From: Gemmatimonadaceae bacterium
GTDB taxonomy: Bacteria; Gemmatimonadota; Gemmatimonadetes; Gemmatimonadales; Gemmatimonadaceae
Assembly (NCBI GenBank): GCA_024710705.1
Contig: JANJUF010000113.1
Location: forward strand, 1-64,000
DNA length: 64,000 bases
Direction of reading: 5' to 3'
The notes under the pieces are model-generated. The model was not told where the DNA came from. It was given only the letters and a program-made list of their open reading frames with translations, and searched no databases. The translations under genes were made by a program, and so were the position numbers. Every line of letters begins with the position of its first letter. Positions within the stretch are counted from its first letter, which is position 1. Below are positions 45,401 to 53,736 of this stretch, one piece after another.

Positions 45401-45694
45401 TCAGTCGTCCGAGAGCTTGGCCAGGATCTGCTGCGGCACGTGCGCCGGCGTCACCATCCGGCGGCGGCGCCCCGTCTCGGCACTGATCCGCTTCCAGAGC
45501 TCGAGCTCGCGCTCGGCCCCGGCCAGCGACGACTCGGCGACGGGCTCCCCGTCCAGGAACGCGTGCACCGGCGTCGACAGCTTGCGCGACTCTATCGGCA
45601 CCTCGCGATCGGTCGCCTCCGCCTCGGCAGGCACGCGCGGCTCCGCGGACGGGGTCCGCGTCTCGTTCCGGGGATCCAGCGGATCATGCATCAC
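45401..45694 (-). CDS. Small partner of the ECF sigma factor (anti-sigma-like, no zinc ligands)
   Basis: A 97-residue soluble protein encoded directly after the sigma factor with a 4-bp ATGA overlap. Residues about 40-70 (STPVHAFLDGEPVAESSLAGAERELELWKRI) resemble the helical anti-sigma domain, in which HAFLDGE corresponds to the usual YLDGEL turn. The zinc-binding HxxxCxxC of ZAS domains is missing, as is any membrane helix. Position and coupling suggest it controls the sigma factor in the cytoplasm, but this is inference. The N-terminal 30 residues are charged and probably disordered. Confidence 0.6.
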   Translation of the reverse strand: MMHDPLDPRNETRTPSAEPRVPAEAEATDREVPIESRKLSTPVHAFLDGEPVAESSLAGAERELELWKRISAETGRRRRMVTPAHVPQQILAKLSDD

Positions 45695-46284
45695 GAGTAT
45701 CGCTCCTCAAGCAGCTTTTGCAGCGCCTCGCGGGCGCGGTGGACACGCATCTTCAGGGCTCCGACGGTCGCCTCGAGCAGGACTGCCATCTCCTCGTACG
45801 ACCGGCCTTCCACGTGCTTCATCACGAATGCTTCCCGCAGCGAGTCGGGCAGCGCCCCCAAGGCTCCATCCAGGTCGCGCCGTAACTCCCCGCGGTCCAG
45901 CTCCTGCTCGGGCGTCTCAAAGGAAGACGGTTGATCGTCCTCTTCGTAACTGAGATGGCTCCGTCGGATGTTCTTGAGCCAGTCCTTGCACCCGTTGGCC
46001 ACGATCCGGAACACCCAGGCGTCGAACCGGCCGCGCACCTCGGCGAGATGGTGATACGCCTTGATGAACGACACCTGCAGGATGTCTTCGGCGACGTCCG
46101 CACTCCCCGTCATTCCGTAAGCGTGGCGGTACAGCGGGTCGCTGTAGCGCTCGATCAGGATGCCGAAGGCGTTACGGTCCCCGGCGAGCACGCGGTCAAT
46201 GACCGCCTGATCGGCATCGAGAAGGTCGTCCGGGGGAGCTGGCTCGGTCGAGTTCACTGGCACGACGCTAGTGTAATCCAACAC
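45691..46284 (-). CDS. ECF RNA polymerase sigma factor
   Basis: A 197-residue group 4 sigma factor. Region 2 runs from GDRNAFGILIERYSDPLYRHAYG through AEDILQVSFIKAYHHLAEVRGRFDAWVFRIV; region 4 has LPDSLREAFVMKHVEGRSYEEMAVLLEATVGALKMRVHRAREAL with the HTH. Region 3 is absent, as expected. The linker contains an acidic stretch (YEEDDQPSSFETPEQE). The start is GTG at 46284; GTGs at 46263 and 46257 could also serve. The 90-bp gap upstream separates it from the CoA-transferase. Target promoters are unknown. Confidence 0.93.
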   Translation of the reverse strand: MLDYTSVVPVNSTEPAPPDDLLDADQAVIDRVLAGDRNAFGILIERYSDPLYRHAYGMTGSADVAEDILQVSFIKAYHHLAEVRGRFDAWVFRIVANGCKDWLKNIRRSHLSYEEDDQPSSFETPEQELDRGELRRDLDGALGALPDSLREAFVMKHVEGRSYEEMAVLLEATVGALKMRVHRAREALQKLLEERYS

Positions 46285-46374
46285 TCGCGTCGCGGACAGG
46301 GCCGCGCAACACCGAACGGCCCCCGCGAATCCGGGGACTGTCGCATAGCAGGGACGAGGGGCACTCGACCCGGG

Positions 46375-47496
46375 TCACAACTCGACGGCGTCGCTCACGA
46401 CGGAAGCGGAGGCGAATGCCGCCCACCCGGCGGCGCGCACCACCGCACCGTGCTCATCGAGTGTCGGCGGCGGACGCCGTACCGTCGCGGGACGGGCCGG
46501 CGCCACGCCCGTGAGCGCCGACGACGACACCTCGGCCAGCGCCTCGAGCACAGGCTTCACCACGCCGCAGGGCACGCCCGCGGATGCGAGGCGCGCGAGC
46601 CACTGGGCCGCCGCGCGTGTGCGCACCTGGGCCGCGATGGCATCCACCACGCGCGCGCGCTGCGCCAGTCGGCCGGCGTTCGTCGCCAGGGCCGGATCCG
46701 CCGCCAGCGCCGGCAACTCCAGTGCGCGAGCGCAGGCCGCGAACTGCCGATCGCTTCCCACCGCGATCACAATCGGTCGGTCGGACGCCTCGAAGAGTTG
46801 GTACGGCACGAGGTTCGCGTGCGCGTTCCCCCAGCGCTGGGCCTCGCGCCCCGTCACCAACGCGTTCTGCGCGACGTTGATCAACGCCGACGTGGCGGCG
46901 TGCAGCAGTGAGACCACGAGGTGCCGGTCACCACGCCGACCGCCGGCGAGGGCCGCGAGAATCTGGATCGCTGCGTCCTTTCCCGCGAGCACGTCGGCGA
47001 GGGCCACGCCCACCTTCATCGGCGCGCCATCGGGCTCGCCCGTGATGGACATCCACCCGCTCTCGGCCTGGACCACGAAGTCGTAGCCCGGTCGGGAACT
47101 TTCCAGTCCGAATCCGGTGATCGTGCACCAGACGAGGCGCGGGTGCGCCACCAACCGCGTCGCCGCGCCGAGGCCGAATCGCTCAAGTGTGCCTGGTTTG
47201 AAGTTCTCCAGCACCACGTCGGCCTCGGCCATCAGGTCGCGCAGCAGGGCTTGGTCCTCGGCGCGCGCGAGATCGGCCGCGACGCTCAGCTTGTTGCGAT
47301 TTGCAGAGAGGAAATACGCACTTTGCCCGCGCCCGTCGAAGGGCGGGCCCCATCCGCGCGTCTCGTCACCGCTCCCCGGACGCTCCACCTTGAGGACATC
47401 TGCCCCCAAATCACCGAGAATCATCCCGGCGAGCGGCCCAGCGAGAACGCGGGACATATCGAGGATTCGGACACCAGCAAGCGGAAGTGTGCTCAT
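46375..47496 (-). CDS. CaiB/BaiF-family CoA-transferase (class III)
   Basis: A 373-residue class III CoA-transferase that moves CoA between carboxylic acids through an aspartyl intermediate. The N-terminal VRILDMSRVLAGPLAGMILGDLGADVLKVE and NKLSVAADL blocks are diagnostic; the candidate catalytic Asp is Asp139 in RPGYDFVVQAESG. The middle insertion and the C-terminal TVRRPPPTLDEHG complete the fold. The substrate could be formyl-, succinyl- or another acyl-CoA and cannot be decided. The ATG at 47496 (MSTLPLAG) is used over an upstream codon at 47526. It is divergent from the phasin-like gene. Confidence 0.9.
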   Translation of the reverse strand: MSTLPLAGVRILDMSRVLAGPLAGMILGDLGADVLKVERPGSGDETRGWGPPFDGRGQSAYFLSANRNKLSVAADLARAEDQALLRDLMAEADVVLENFKPGTLERFGLGAATRLVAHPRLVWCTITGFGLESSRPGYDFVVQAESGWMSITGEPDGAPMKVGVALADVLAGKDAAIQILAALAGGRRGDRHLVVSLLHAATSALINVAQNALVTGREAQRWGNAHANLVPYQLFEASDRPIVIAVGSDRQFAACARALELPALAADPALATNAGRLAQRARVVDAIAAQVRTRAAAQWLARLASAGVPCGVVKPVLEALAEVSSSALTGVAPARPATVRRPPPTLDEHGAVVRAAGWAAFASASVVSDAVEL

Positions 47497-47503
47497 AGTG
47501 TCC

Positions 47504-47609
47504 TTGTGCTGTTGTGATATTGGCACATATACTGCGATGCGGTAGGGTCGGAAATGGCGTAAAATCAGTCCAGTCAGTCACTTGCGTAGAGCGCAGAAAA
47601 TCATATACT
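47504..47609 (+). promoter_or_regulatory. Two candidate promoters for the phasin-like gene
   Basis: Site 1: TTGTGC (47504-47509), 18-bp spacer, TATACT (47528-47533). Site 2: TTGCGT (47582-47587), 16-bp spacer, TATACT (47604-47609), 48 nt before the ATG. The two -10 hexamers match 5/6 of consensus. The 160-bp region holds no gene. Confidence 0.5.
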
Positions 47610-47656
47610 TGCGGCCGTTCATCTCACGCAGTACCTCGCAACAGGACCACCAGACC

Positions 47657-48157
47657 ATGCCAGACACCGCGAAGCCGGCCGAAGCGGCCGCCGCTGACAA
47701 GCCCGTTCCCCCGAAGCGTAGCCCCGGACACCGCGGCGCGGATGTCCGCGACACCGTCGCCGAGATGGCGGCCAAGGCCCACGAGATCTCGCTCGAGGCT
47801 GGAAGCAAGATGGCCGCCGCGATGAAGGAAGTCATCGGCGCCGCCGCCGGACTCTCCGCGTTCGCCATCGAGAGTGCGCGTGACCTCGTGCAGTTCATGG
47901 TCCGTCGCGGCCAGATGACGCAGGAAGAGGCCGACAAGCTCATCGCCGAAGCTGAGGCGGCTTGGCTCAAGAAGAACAAGGGCAAGTTGCCGCCGGCCAA
48001 GCCGGATCCGTTGAAGCCCGCGGCGGCGAAGGCCGCGCCACCCGCCAAGAAGGCGGCCCCGGCGAAGAAGGCCCCTGCCGCCAAGAAAGCCCCGGCGAAG
48101 AAGGCGCCCGCCGCCAAGAAGCCGGCCGCGAAGAAGGCGCCCGCCGCCAAGAAGTGA
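47657..48157 (+). CDS. Phasin-like protein with histone H1-like Lys/Ala tail
   Basis: A 166-residue protein in two parts. Residues about 30-108 are amphipathic helices (DTVAEMAAKAHEISLEAGSKMAAAMKEV, then LVQFMVRRGQMTQEEADKLIAEAEAAWLKK) like the granule-associated phasin/PhaI or PhaF fold. Residues about 120-166 are a repetitive AKKAPAAKK tail, as in histone H1-like and PhaF proteins that bind DNA. The combination suggests a link between hydrophobic granules and the nucleoid, but no PHA synthase is visible here and a purely DNA-binding role is possible. The ATG at 47657 is used because upstream in-frame residues are not conserved-like. Promoters lie just upstream. Confidence 0.7.
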   Translation: MPDTAKPAEAAAADKPVPPKRSPGHRGADVRDTVAEMAAKAHEISLEAGSKMAAAMKEVIGAAAGLSAFAIESARDLVQFMVRRGQMTQEEADKLIAEAEAAWLKKNKGKLPPAKPDPLKPAAAKAAPPAKKAAPAKKAPAAKKAPAKKAPAAKKPAAKKAPAAKK

Positions 48158-48172
48158 CCTGCGGGGGCTCGC

Positions 48173-49360
48173 GTGCAGCCTGACGTGAGCGTTCCCCCCG
48201 GCGATGCCGTCGCGCTCGCGCGCGCGCTAATCGCCTGCGATTCCCGCAACCCGGCCTTCGCCCCGGACGCCCCGGGCGAAGGCGCCGCCGCCGCGCTCCT
48301 CGCCGCGACGCTCCGCGCCTGGGGCTTCACGGTGGATCTCATCGAAGTCGCGCCGGGCCGCCCCAACGTGCTCGCCCGCATCGGCGGCGGACACGGCGGC
48401 CGCTCGCTGATCCTCAACGGACACCTCGACACCGTCGGCGTGGACGGCATGACGCACCCGCCCTTCGGCGCCGAGCTAGGCGACGGCCGACTCTACGGCC
48501 GCGGCAGCTGCGACATGAAGGCCGGCGTCGCCGCGATGTGTGCTGCAGCGCTCCGCGCCGCCGCCACGGGCCTTGGCGGCGAAGTGATCATCACCGCCGT
48601 GATCGACGAAGAATGGGAGAGCGCCGGCACGCGGGCCCTGCTCGAGCTCGGTGTGACGGCCCACGCCGCGATCGTCACCGAGCCCACACGGCTCGCCATC
48701 TGCCCGGCACACCGAGGCTTCGCCTGGGCCGACGTGCTCGTGCATGGGCGCGCCGCCCACGGCTCCCGCTACGAACTCGGCATTGACGCCATCACGCACG
48801 CTGGCATGCTGCTCGCCGAGCTCGACGCCCACCAGCGCGACGTGCTGCCGTCGCGGGCGCATCCGTTATTGGGCCGCGCCTCGCTGCACGCCGGCACCAT
48901 CACCAGCGTCGGGAGCCTGAGCGCGTATCCCTCGTCCTGCCGCGTGGGCATCGAGCGACGCACGCTGCCGGGTGAGTCGGGCGAGGACTTGATCCGCGAG
49001 ATCGCCGCCGCCGGGGCCCGTGTTCAGGCCCTGCACCCGAACTTCCGCGCCGAGACCACGCTCGGACTCGTGCAGCAGCCAAACGAGGTCGCCAGCGACC
49101 ATCCGCTGGTCACCACCCTGGCAGCGGCCGCCGCCACACAGCACGCGCCCGCGCCCATCGAAGGGCTGTCCTGCTGGACCGATGCGGCATTGCTCACGGC
49201 CGCTGGCATCCCGGCCATCTGCTACGGGCCTGGTGATATCGCCCTCGCCCACGCCGCCGAGGAGTACGTTCCGGTAGACGAGATCACGCGCGCAACGGCG
49301 GTGCTCTCGGCGTTCATCATCGCGTGGTGCGGACCGAAGGGGGTCGCGTGGGGCAGTTGA
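48173..49360 (+). CDS. M20-family metallopeptidase (ArgE/DapE-like deacylase)
   Basis: Binuclear-zinc hydrolase of 395 residues. The metal ligands are recognisable: His84 in NGHLDTVG, Asp114 in GRGSCDMKAG, the catalytic base and bridging Glu in IDEEWES (146-147), Glu170 in VTEPTRL, and a late His in DIALAHAAEEYV. A lid domain follows AHRGFAWADVLVHGRAAHGS. It should cleave an N-acyl amino acid such as acetylornithine or succinyl-diaminopimelate, but no arg or dap genes are adjacent, so the substrate is open. It starts with a GTG at 48173, 15 bp after the phasin-like gene, and overlaps the next gene. Confidence 0.88.
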   Translation: MQPDVSVPPGDAVALARALIACDSRNPAFAPDAPGEGAAAALLAATLRAWGFTVDLIEVAPGRPNVLARIGGGHGGRSLILNGHLDTVGVDGMTHPPFGAELGDGRLYGRGSCDMKAGVAAMCAAALRAAATGLGGEVIITAVIDEEWESAGTRALLELGVTAHAAIVTEPTRLAICPAHRGFAWADVLVHGRAAHGSRYELGIDAITHAGMLLAELDAHQRDVLPSRAHPLLGRASLHAGTITSVGSLSAYPSSCRVGIERRTLPGESGEDLIREIAAAGARVQALHPNFRAETTLGLVQQPNEVASDHPLVTTLAAAAATQHAPAPIEGLSCWTDAALLTAAGIPAICYGPGDIALAHAAEEYVPVDEITRATAVLSAFIIAWCGPKGVAWGS

Positions 49361-49566
49361 GCGTGACGCAGTACGATGCACTCGAGCGCGCCATCGTGGA
49401 CCAGCGGCGGGTGCGGGTGATGCGACGCGGCACCGAGTTCCTCGTGATTCCCCAGAAGCTCTCGCTCATCCAGGGGCGTGAGGCCATCAGCGCGCGGCAC
49501 CCCTCCACCGGGGCGGCCCTCACGATCTACCTCGACGAGGCCGATGCGATCGAGGTGGTGCGATGA
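49348..49566 (+). CDS. Small hypothetical protein coupled to the RNase H-like gene
   Basis: A 72-residue protein with strand-rich sequence (RVRVMRRGTEFLVIPQKL, ALTIYLDEADAIEVV). I chose the GTG at 49348 because GAAGGGGG precedes it by 6 nt; other GTG codons at 49324 and 49363 are possible. It overlaps the M20 gene by 13 bp and the next gene by 4 bp, so it is within a coupled operon. No family is recognised; the compact strand pattern would suit a small nucleic-acid-binding barrel, which is a guess. Confidence 0.5.
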   Translation: MGQLSVTQYDALERAIVDQRRVRVMRRGTEFLVIPQKLSLIQGREAISARHPSTGAALTIYLDEADAIEVVR

Positions 49567-50180
49567 GCGCGCCGCTGCCGCTGGTCGCGGTGTACGCCGA
49601 CGAATCCTGCCTCGGCAATGGGAAGGAAGGGGCGAACCCCGGCGGTGCCGGCGCGCTGATCGAGTTCCGCCGCCCCGATGGGCGCATCTCGCGCCGCGAC
49701 CTGTGGATCAGCGAGCCGGCGACCACGAACAACCGCATGGCCCTGCGCTCGGTGATCGAGACCTTCCGGGCCCTCGGCGCCAAGGACGGGCACTTCCGCG
49801 CGGTCTTCACCACCGACTCGCGCTACATCGTGGACGGCATGAAGGAGTGGGTCTTCGGCTGGGCGCGCGCCGGATGGAAGCGCAAGACCGGACCGATCGA
49901 GAATCTCGCCCTGTGGAAGGAGGCCATCCGCGAGGCTGGTCGGCACCAGGTCTCTTGGCATTGGGTGCGCGGGCACAACGGCCATCCGCAGAACGAGTAC
50001 GCCAATCACCTCGCGACGCGGGCCGCCGCCGACCAGTCGTCCAGCGGGGGCGCCGTACCTTCCGAGTTCGAGCCCTGGCTCGCGGCGTATCGGGCCAAGG
50101 GCGGACGCACGCACGACGTGGCAGCCTTCCCCGATAGCGACAGCTTCAGGGCCTCGGCATCTTTGCCTCGCGTGGACTGA
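49563..50180 (+). CDS. RNase HI-like protein with degenerate active site
   Basis: A 205-residue protein aligned to E. coli RNase HI through YADESCLGN, NPGGAGALIEF, TTNNRMALRSVIETF, FTTDSRYIVDGM, RAGWKRKTGPIENLALW and WVRGHNGHPQNEYANHL. The first catalytic Asp (Asp13) and the third (Asp85) are present. E. coli Glu48 corresponds to Ala60 and Asp134 to Asn148, so two of the four catalytic residues are changed. Glu65 could substitute only if the helix shifts. A C-terminal Ser/Arg-rich tail (about 155-205) is not part of the fold. The gene starts with ATGA overlap to the previous one. It may be a low-activity nuclease or an RNA/DNA-hybrid binder. Confidence 0.85.
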   Translation: MSAPLPLVAVYADESCLGNGKEGANPGGAGALIEFRRPDGRISRRDLWISEPATTNNRMALRSVIETFRALGAKDGHFRAVFTTDSRYIVDGMKEWVFGWARAGWKRKTGPIENLALWKEAIREAGRHQVSWHWVRGHNGHPQNEYANHLATRAAADQSSSGGAVPSEFEPWLAAYRAKGGRTHDVAAFPDSDSFRASASLPRVD

Positions 50181-50185
50181 TTCCT

Positions 50186-50815
50186 GTGGATACCATCGAC
50201 CTCCTCTTCCGACGTCTCGTGCTCGCGGCCCAAGCGGCCGACGCGCTGGCGCGTCCGCTCGAAGTCGGGGAGATCCTCGACACGCTGGTCACCTATCGCG
50301 CCGCGCGGCGCGACGGCACCATCGACACCCACGACGACTACCTGCACGCGATGCTGCAGATCCTCGCCGGCGAGCGCGAACTCGTCTTCGCCGACGACCT
50401 GATGCAGGACGACCTCCGCAACGAGGTCGCGTCGTCGAACCCCGACCTCGGCGTGCTCCGCACCTACGCCAGCGCCAAGGTGCGGCTCTCCACCAGCGCC
50501 GTGCAGCGGGTCCTGGCGGGCGACACGGCGATTGACCTGCGCCCGACGACGCCGGACGGGGTATCAGCAGTGGAGCCCGTCGGGGGAATGACCCCCGCCA
50601 GCACCCCTGCCACCGCCCCGGCCACCGTGGTTCGGAGCGTCGAACCCCAAGGCGCCGAATGCCCGTACTGCACCCATGCGCTCCCCACGGATCGCCCGGT
50701 GAAGTACTGCCCCGGATGTGGCATCAACCTGCGCGTGCGCCGCTGTCCTGGGTGCAGCACGGAGATCGAATCCGAATGGAAGTTCTGCGTCACCTGCGGC
50801 CGCTCGGCCGCCTGA
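50186..50815 (+). CDS. Protein with C-terminal double zinc ribbon
   Basis: A 209-residue cytoplasmic protein. Residues 1-105 are helical (DLLFRRLVLAAQAADALARP and on), 110-150 are a Pro/Thr/Ala linker, and 158-209 carry two zinc-ribbon halves: CPYC with YCPGCG and CPGC with FCVTCG, the double zinc-ribbon arrangement. The start is GTG at 50186, 5 bp after the RNase H-like gene stop. Function is not recognisable; adapter or regulatory roles are common for this ribbon. It is cotranscribed with its neighbours on spacing grounds. Confidence 0.7.
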   Translation: MDTIDLLFRRLVLAAQAADALARPLEVGEILDTLVTYRAARRDGTIDTHDDYLHAMLQILAGERELVFADDLMQDDLRNEVASSNPDLGVLRTYASAKVRLSTSAVQRVLAGDTAIDLRPTTPDGVSAVEPVGGMTPASTPATAPATVVRSVEPQGAECPYCTHALPTDRPVKYCPGCGINLRVRRCPGCSTEIESEWKFCVTCGRSAA

Positions 50816-51879
50816 GCCTCGTCGTCGCCGCCGCGACCCTCCTCGCATCGCCCCTCGAGGCGCAGCGGCGTGGGCGTGGCGACGCGCTGCCGGCGACACC
50901 CACGGCGACCTGGCCCGTGAAGACGCGAGAGCATGTGGACCTCTGGCTCCACGGCTTCGCGCTGCTGCAGGACGACACCGCCGCCGTGCCGATCTTCGAT
51001 CGCGGGTATCGCGAACGCATCACGGTGATCAAGAACGGGCGCGGCCTCTACACGGCCTTCGATGCCGCCCGCGACGAGCTCGCGCGCACCGGCGCCACGC
51101 ACCTGCTGAACGCCCAGTTCCTGGCGCTGTATTTCGGCACCTGGGAGGAGATGCAGCAGGCCTTCACCTACTTCCTGCGCGCCGAGGGCAATCCGCGCAG
51201 CTCCTCCAATCGCGAAGTGCAGGGCATCATCGCCTTCCTCGCCGCGCAGTTCCCGCGCCCCGCCGACCGGGAGTGGGCAGGGAAGTTCATCGCCGCCCTC
51301 GCCGACGAGCGCGAGCAGTTCCATCGCGCCTGGTGGCTGGATCAGTTCCGCACGCGCGAGCCGGCGTTGGCCGCGGCCGATTCGCTCTGGCAGGAGGCGT
51401 GGCGGCCGAAGCTGCAAGGATTCCTGAATTACACGCGGCAGACTGGCGGCGACCTGATCCTCAGCCTGGTGCTCGGGGGAGAGGGGCGCGCCGTGCCGGC
51501 GGGCGCGCGCACCAACCAGTACGCCGTCGCCTTCCCGAGCACGCCCGACTCGGCGGCGGTGCTGCTCTACGTGTTCGTGCACGAGGCCGCGGGAGCCATC
51601 GCCAAGGTCGCGGTTGACGACAATCTCACGCCGGCCCAGCAGCGCGCCGGACTTGGTGATCAGTACGGCAGCGCCGGCCTGGTCCGCGGTGGGGCGCTAC
51701 TCCTCGAGCAGTTCCTGCCGGAGGTGGCCGAGGGTTACGCGCGCTGGTATCTCGCCCAGGCGGGCCGCCCCGCTCCCGAGGGCAGCGCGCTCGCGGCGCT
51801 CGCCGAGGCGTTCCCGATGCCGGACGTGATGATCGAGTCCATGAAGCGCCAGATCGCGCTGGCCGCGCAGGGCATCTGA
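50776..51879 (+). CDS. Secreted protein of unknown function, HExxG-like motif
   Basis: A 367-residue exported protein with signal peptide LGRLSLVVAAATLLASPLEAQ. Helical mature sequence with Trp/Phe-rich segments (REHVDLWLHGFALLQDD, AQFLALYFGTWEEMQQAFTYF). VFVHEAAGAIAKVAVDD holds His-Glu-Ala-Ala-Gly, one residue away from a zincin HExxH, so metallopeptidase activity is not supported. The start ATG at 50776 overlaps the previous gene by 40 bp; it was chosen because it opens the signal peptide. I do not recognise the family. Confidence 0.6.
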   Translation: MEVLRHLRPLGRLSLVVAAATLLASPLEAQRRGRGDALPATPTATWPVKTREHVDLWLHGFALLQDDTAAVPIFDRGYRERITVIKNGRGLYTAFDAARDELARTGATHLLNAQFLALYFGTWEEMQQAFTYFLRAEGNPRSSSNREVQGIIAFLAAQFPRPADREWAGKFIAALADEREQFHRAWWLDQFRTREPALAAADSLWQEAWRPKLQGFLNYTRQTGGDLILSLVLGGEGRAVPAGARTNQYAVAFPSTPDSAAVLLYVFVHEAAGAIAKVAVDDNLTPAQQRAGLGDQYGSAGLVRGGALLLEQFLPEVAEGYARWYLAQAGRPAPEGSALAALAEAFPMPDVMIESMKRQIALAAQGI

Positions 51880-51881
51880 CG

Positions 51882-52655
51882 GTGCCCGAGGGCAACAAGC
51901 CCGTCCTGCACCGCGCGGCCCTGGAGCGCGTGCTCCAGCGTGCGGCCGAGCTGCACACGGCCGCCACCGAAGTGCCGGAGACGCTCACGGAAGACGAATT
52001 GGTGGCACTGGGTGCTGAGGTGGGACTCAGCGCCACCGCGCTCAGGCAGGCGCTGCTCGAGGAACGGATGCGCGTGGTCTTGCCGGAGGAGCGCGGACTC
52101 CTGGCGGCGCTCGTGGGGCCGGCCACCTTCGTCGCCACGCGCGTGGTGAGCGGAAGCCCGAAGGACTTGCTCGCGCGGCTCAACGACGACTTCCAGCGCG
52201 AGGAGAACCTGCGCGAGCTGCGGCGATTTCCCGACCGGATGGTATGGGGCGCGCGCGGCGGCTTCGCCGGTGCCATCCGCGTGCTCACCCGACTCGACGG
52301 CCGCGGCTTCCCGCTGGCACGCGCCGACGAGGTGAGCGCCAGTGCAGTCCCAGCCGATCCGGGGCGGTCGCACATCCGGCTTGAGGCCACGCTGGTGGAT
52401 CGGCGCTCGGGCGCGGCCCAAGCGGGGGCCATCGGCATTGTCGGCGGCAGTGGCGCCACCGCAGTGGGGCTGGCCCTCGGCGCGTTGCTCCCGCTGGCCG
52501 TCGCCGTCGGTGCGCTGATTGCCGCGAGTGCCCTGTGGGCCTCGCGTAGCAACTATCGCCGCGATGCCCGCTTCACCCAGCTGGCCCTCGAGCAGACCCT
52601 CGACCGTCTGGAGTTCGGCGAACCGAAACGGCGGACGCTATTTTCCGGACTATGA
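51882..52655 (+). CDS. Membrane-associated hypothetical protein
   Basis: A 257-residue protein. The N-terminal part has helices with an Asp/Glu-rich motif TLTEDELVALGAEVGLSATALRQALLEER, reminiscent of SHOCT-like or small helical domains in membrane proteins, followed by a strand-rich middle and two adjacent hydrophobic segments (AGAIGIVGGSGATAVGLALGALLP and LAVAVGALIAASALWA), then a basic tail. The start GTG at 51882 follows the previous stop by 2 bp. It overlaps the next gene's ATG as ATGA. No function can be named. Confidence 0.6.
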   Translation: MPEGNKPVLHRAALERVLQRAAELHTAATEVPETLTEDELVALGAEVGLSATALRQALLEERMRVVLPEERGLLAALVGPATFVATRVVSGSPKDLLARLNDDFQREENLRELRRFPDRMVWGARGGFAGAIRVLTRLDGRGFPLARADEVSASAVPADPGRSHIRLEATLVDRRSGAAQAGAIGIVGGSGATAVGLALGALLPLAVAVGALIAASALWASRSNYRRDARFTQLALEQTLDRLEFGEPKRRTLFSGL

Positions 52656-53728
52656 CTTCGCCCAAGGCCTTCATCCCGCCGGCGGATCCCGCGCCGCGGA
52701 TCCGTGAGGCCGAACGGTTCGGACAGGCGATCCTCCCGGACGTGTCGCGGACCTTCGCGATCAGCATCCGGTTCCTGCCGGGAACGCTGGGGCGAGCGGT
52801 GCTCACGGCCTATCTCCTCTGCCGCATCGCCGACACGATCGAGGACGACAACAGCACGGCGCCGGCCACGCGGGCCGAACTGCTCGAGGAGTTCCTGCGC
52901 ACGCTCACCGACCGCGACGCCGCCGATGCCTTCCCGGCGCGCGCCGCCGGCCTCAAGGGCGATGCCGCGCACCTCGCGCTCGTCGCGCGCGCCGATCTCG
53001 TGCTCGTGCTCTTCCGCACGCTGCCGCAGCGCACGCAGGATCGCGTGGCCCACTGGGTGCGGGAGATGGGCGTGGGCATGGCGAAGTTCGTGCGAACCTA
53101 TCCGCAGGGCATCCGCATCCAGACGCTGGCCGAGTACAAGGAGTACTGCTACTACGTGGCGGGGACGGTCGGCTGCCTGCTCACCGAACTCTGGCACCTG
53201 CATGCGCCTTCGGTGGGCAAGCGCGAGTTCGATCGGCTCTGGGTGAAATGCCAGGCCTTCGGTGAGGCGCTGCAGACGGTGAACATCCTCAAGGACATCG
53301 CCTGGGACGCCCAGCACGAGAACTCCATCTACATCCCGGCGCACGACCTCAAGGCCGCCGGGAGTTCGCACGAGACCCTCCTTTCTCCGCAGCACCTCGA
53401 GCACAACCACAAGGCCGTCGCGCACTTCATCGAGCTCGCGCGCACCGACCTCGATGACGCGCTCGAGTACATCCTGATGATCCCGCGCCGCGCCTTCGCC
53501 ATCCGGGCGTTCTGCATCCTGCCGCTGCTCTTCGCCTACGCCACGCTGCGCGACCTCTCCGGCTCGCGCGCCATGCTCACGGTGGGCGGCACCGTGAAGA
53601 TCTCGCGGCGCGAGGTGAAGGCGCTGATGGTCGCTGGCATCCTCGCCCTCGTGAGCAACGTGGCCCTCCGCCGCCTCGTGCGACGCGTCAAGGCCCGTCC
53701 CTTCACGCTCGTCCCGGTCGGGGGCTGA
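52652..53728 (+). CDS. Squalene/phytoene synthase-family enzyme with C-terminal membrane helix
   Basis: Head-to-head prenyl synthase of 358 residues. The two aspartate-rich motifs are DTIED (61-65) in CRIADTIEDD and DIAWD in NILKDIAWDA. YCYYVAGTVGCLLTELW and AFGEALQTVNILKD are typical of squalene synthases, closer to the eukaryotic-type enzyme than to HpnC/HpnD. Near the end VKALMVAGILALVSNVALRRL is a hydrophobic anchor. The product could be squalene (hopanoids, sterols) or phytoene; no cyclase or desaturase is in the window. It overlaps the previous gene by 4 bp and is followed 8 bp later by a FAD oxidase that might act in the same pathway. Confidence 0.85.
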   Translation: MTSPKAFIPPADPAPRIREAERFGQAILPDVSRTFAISIRFLPGTLGRAVLTAYLLCRIADTIEDDNSTAPATRAELLEEFLRTLTDRDAADAFPARAAGLKGDAAHLALVARADLVLVLFRTLPQRTQDRVAHWVREMGVGMAKFVRTYPQGIRIQTLAEYKEYCYYVAGTVGCLLTELWHLHAPSVGKREFDRLWVKCQAFGEALQTVNILKDIAWDAQHENSIYIPAHDLKAAGSSHETLLSPQHLEHNHKAVAHFIELARTDLDDALEYILMIPRRAFAIRAFCILPLLFAYATLRDLSGSRAMLTVGGTVKISRREVKALMVAGILALVSNVALRRLVRRVKARPFTLVPVGG

Positions 53729-53736
53729 GCCCGGCG

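Noticed and set aside
50776-51879. Secreted protein as a zinc metallopeptidase
   Set aside because: The motif is HEAAG, not HExxH, and no third metal ligand is visible.
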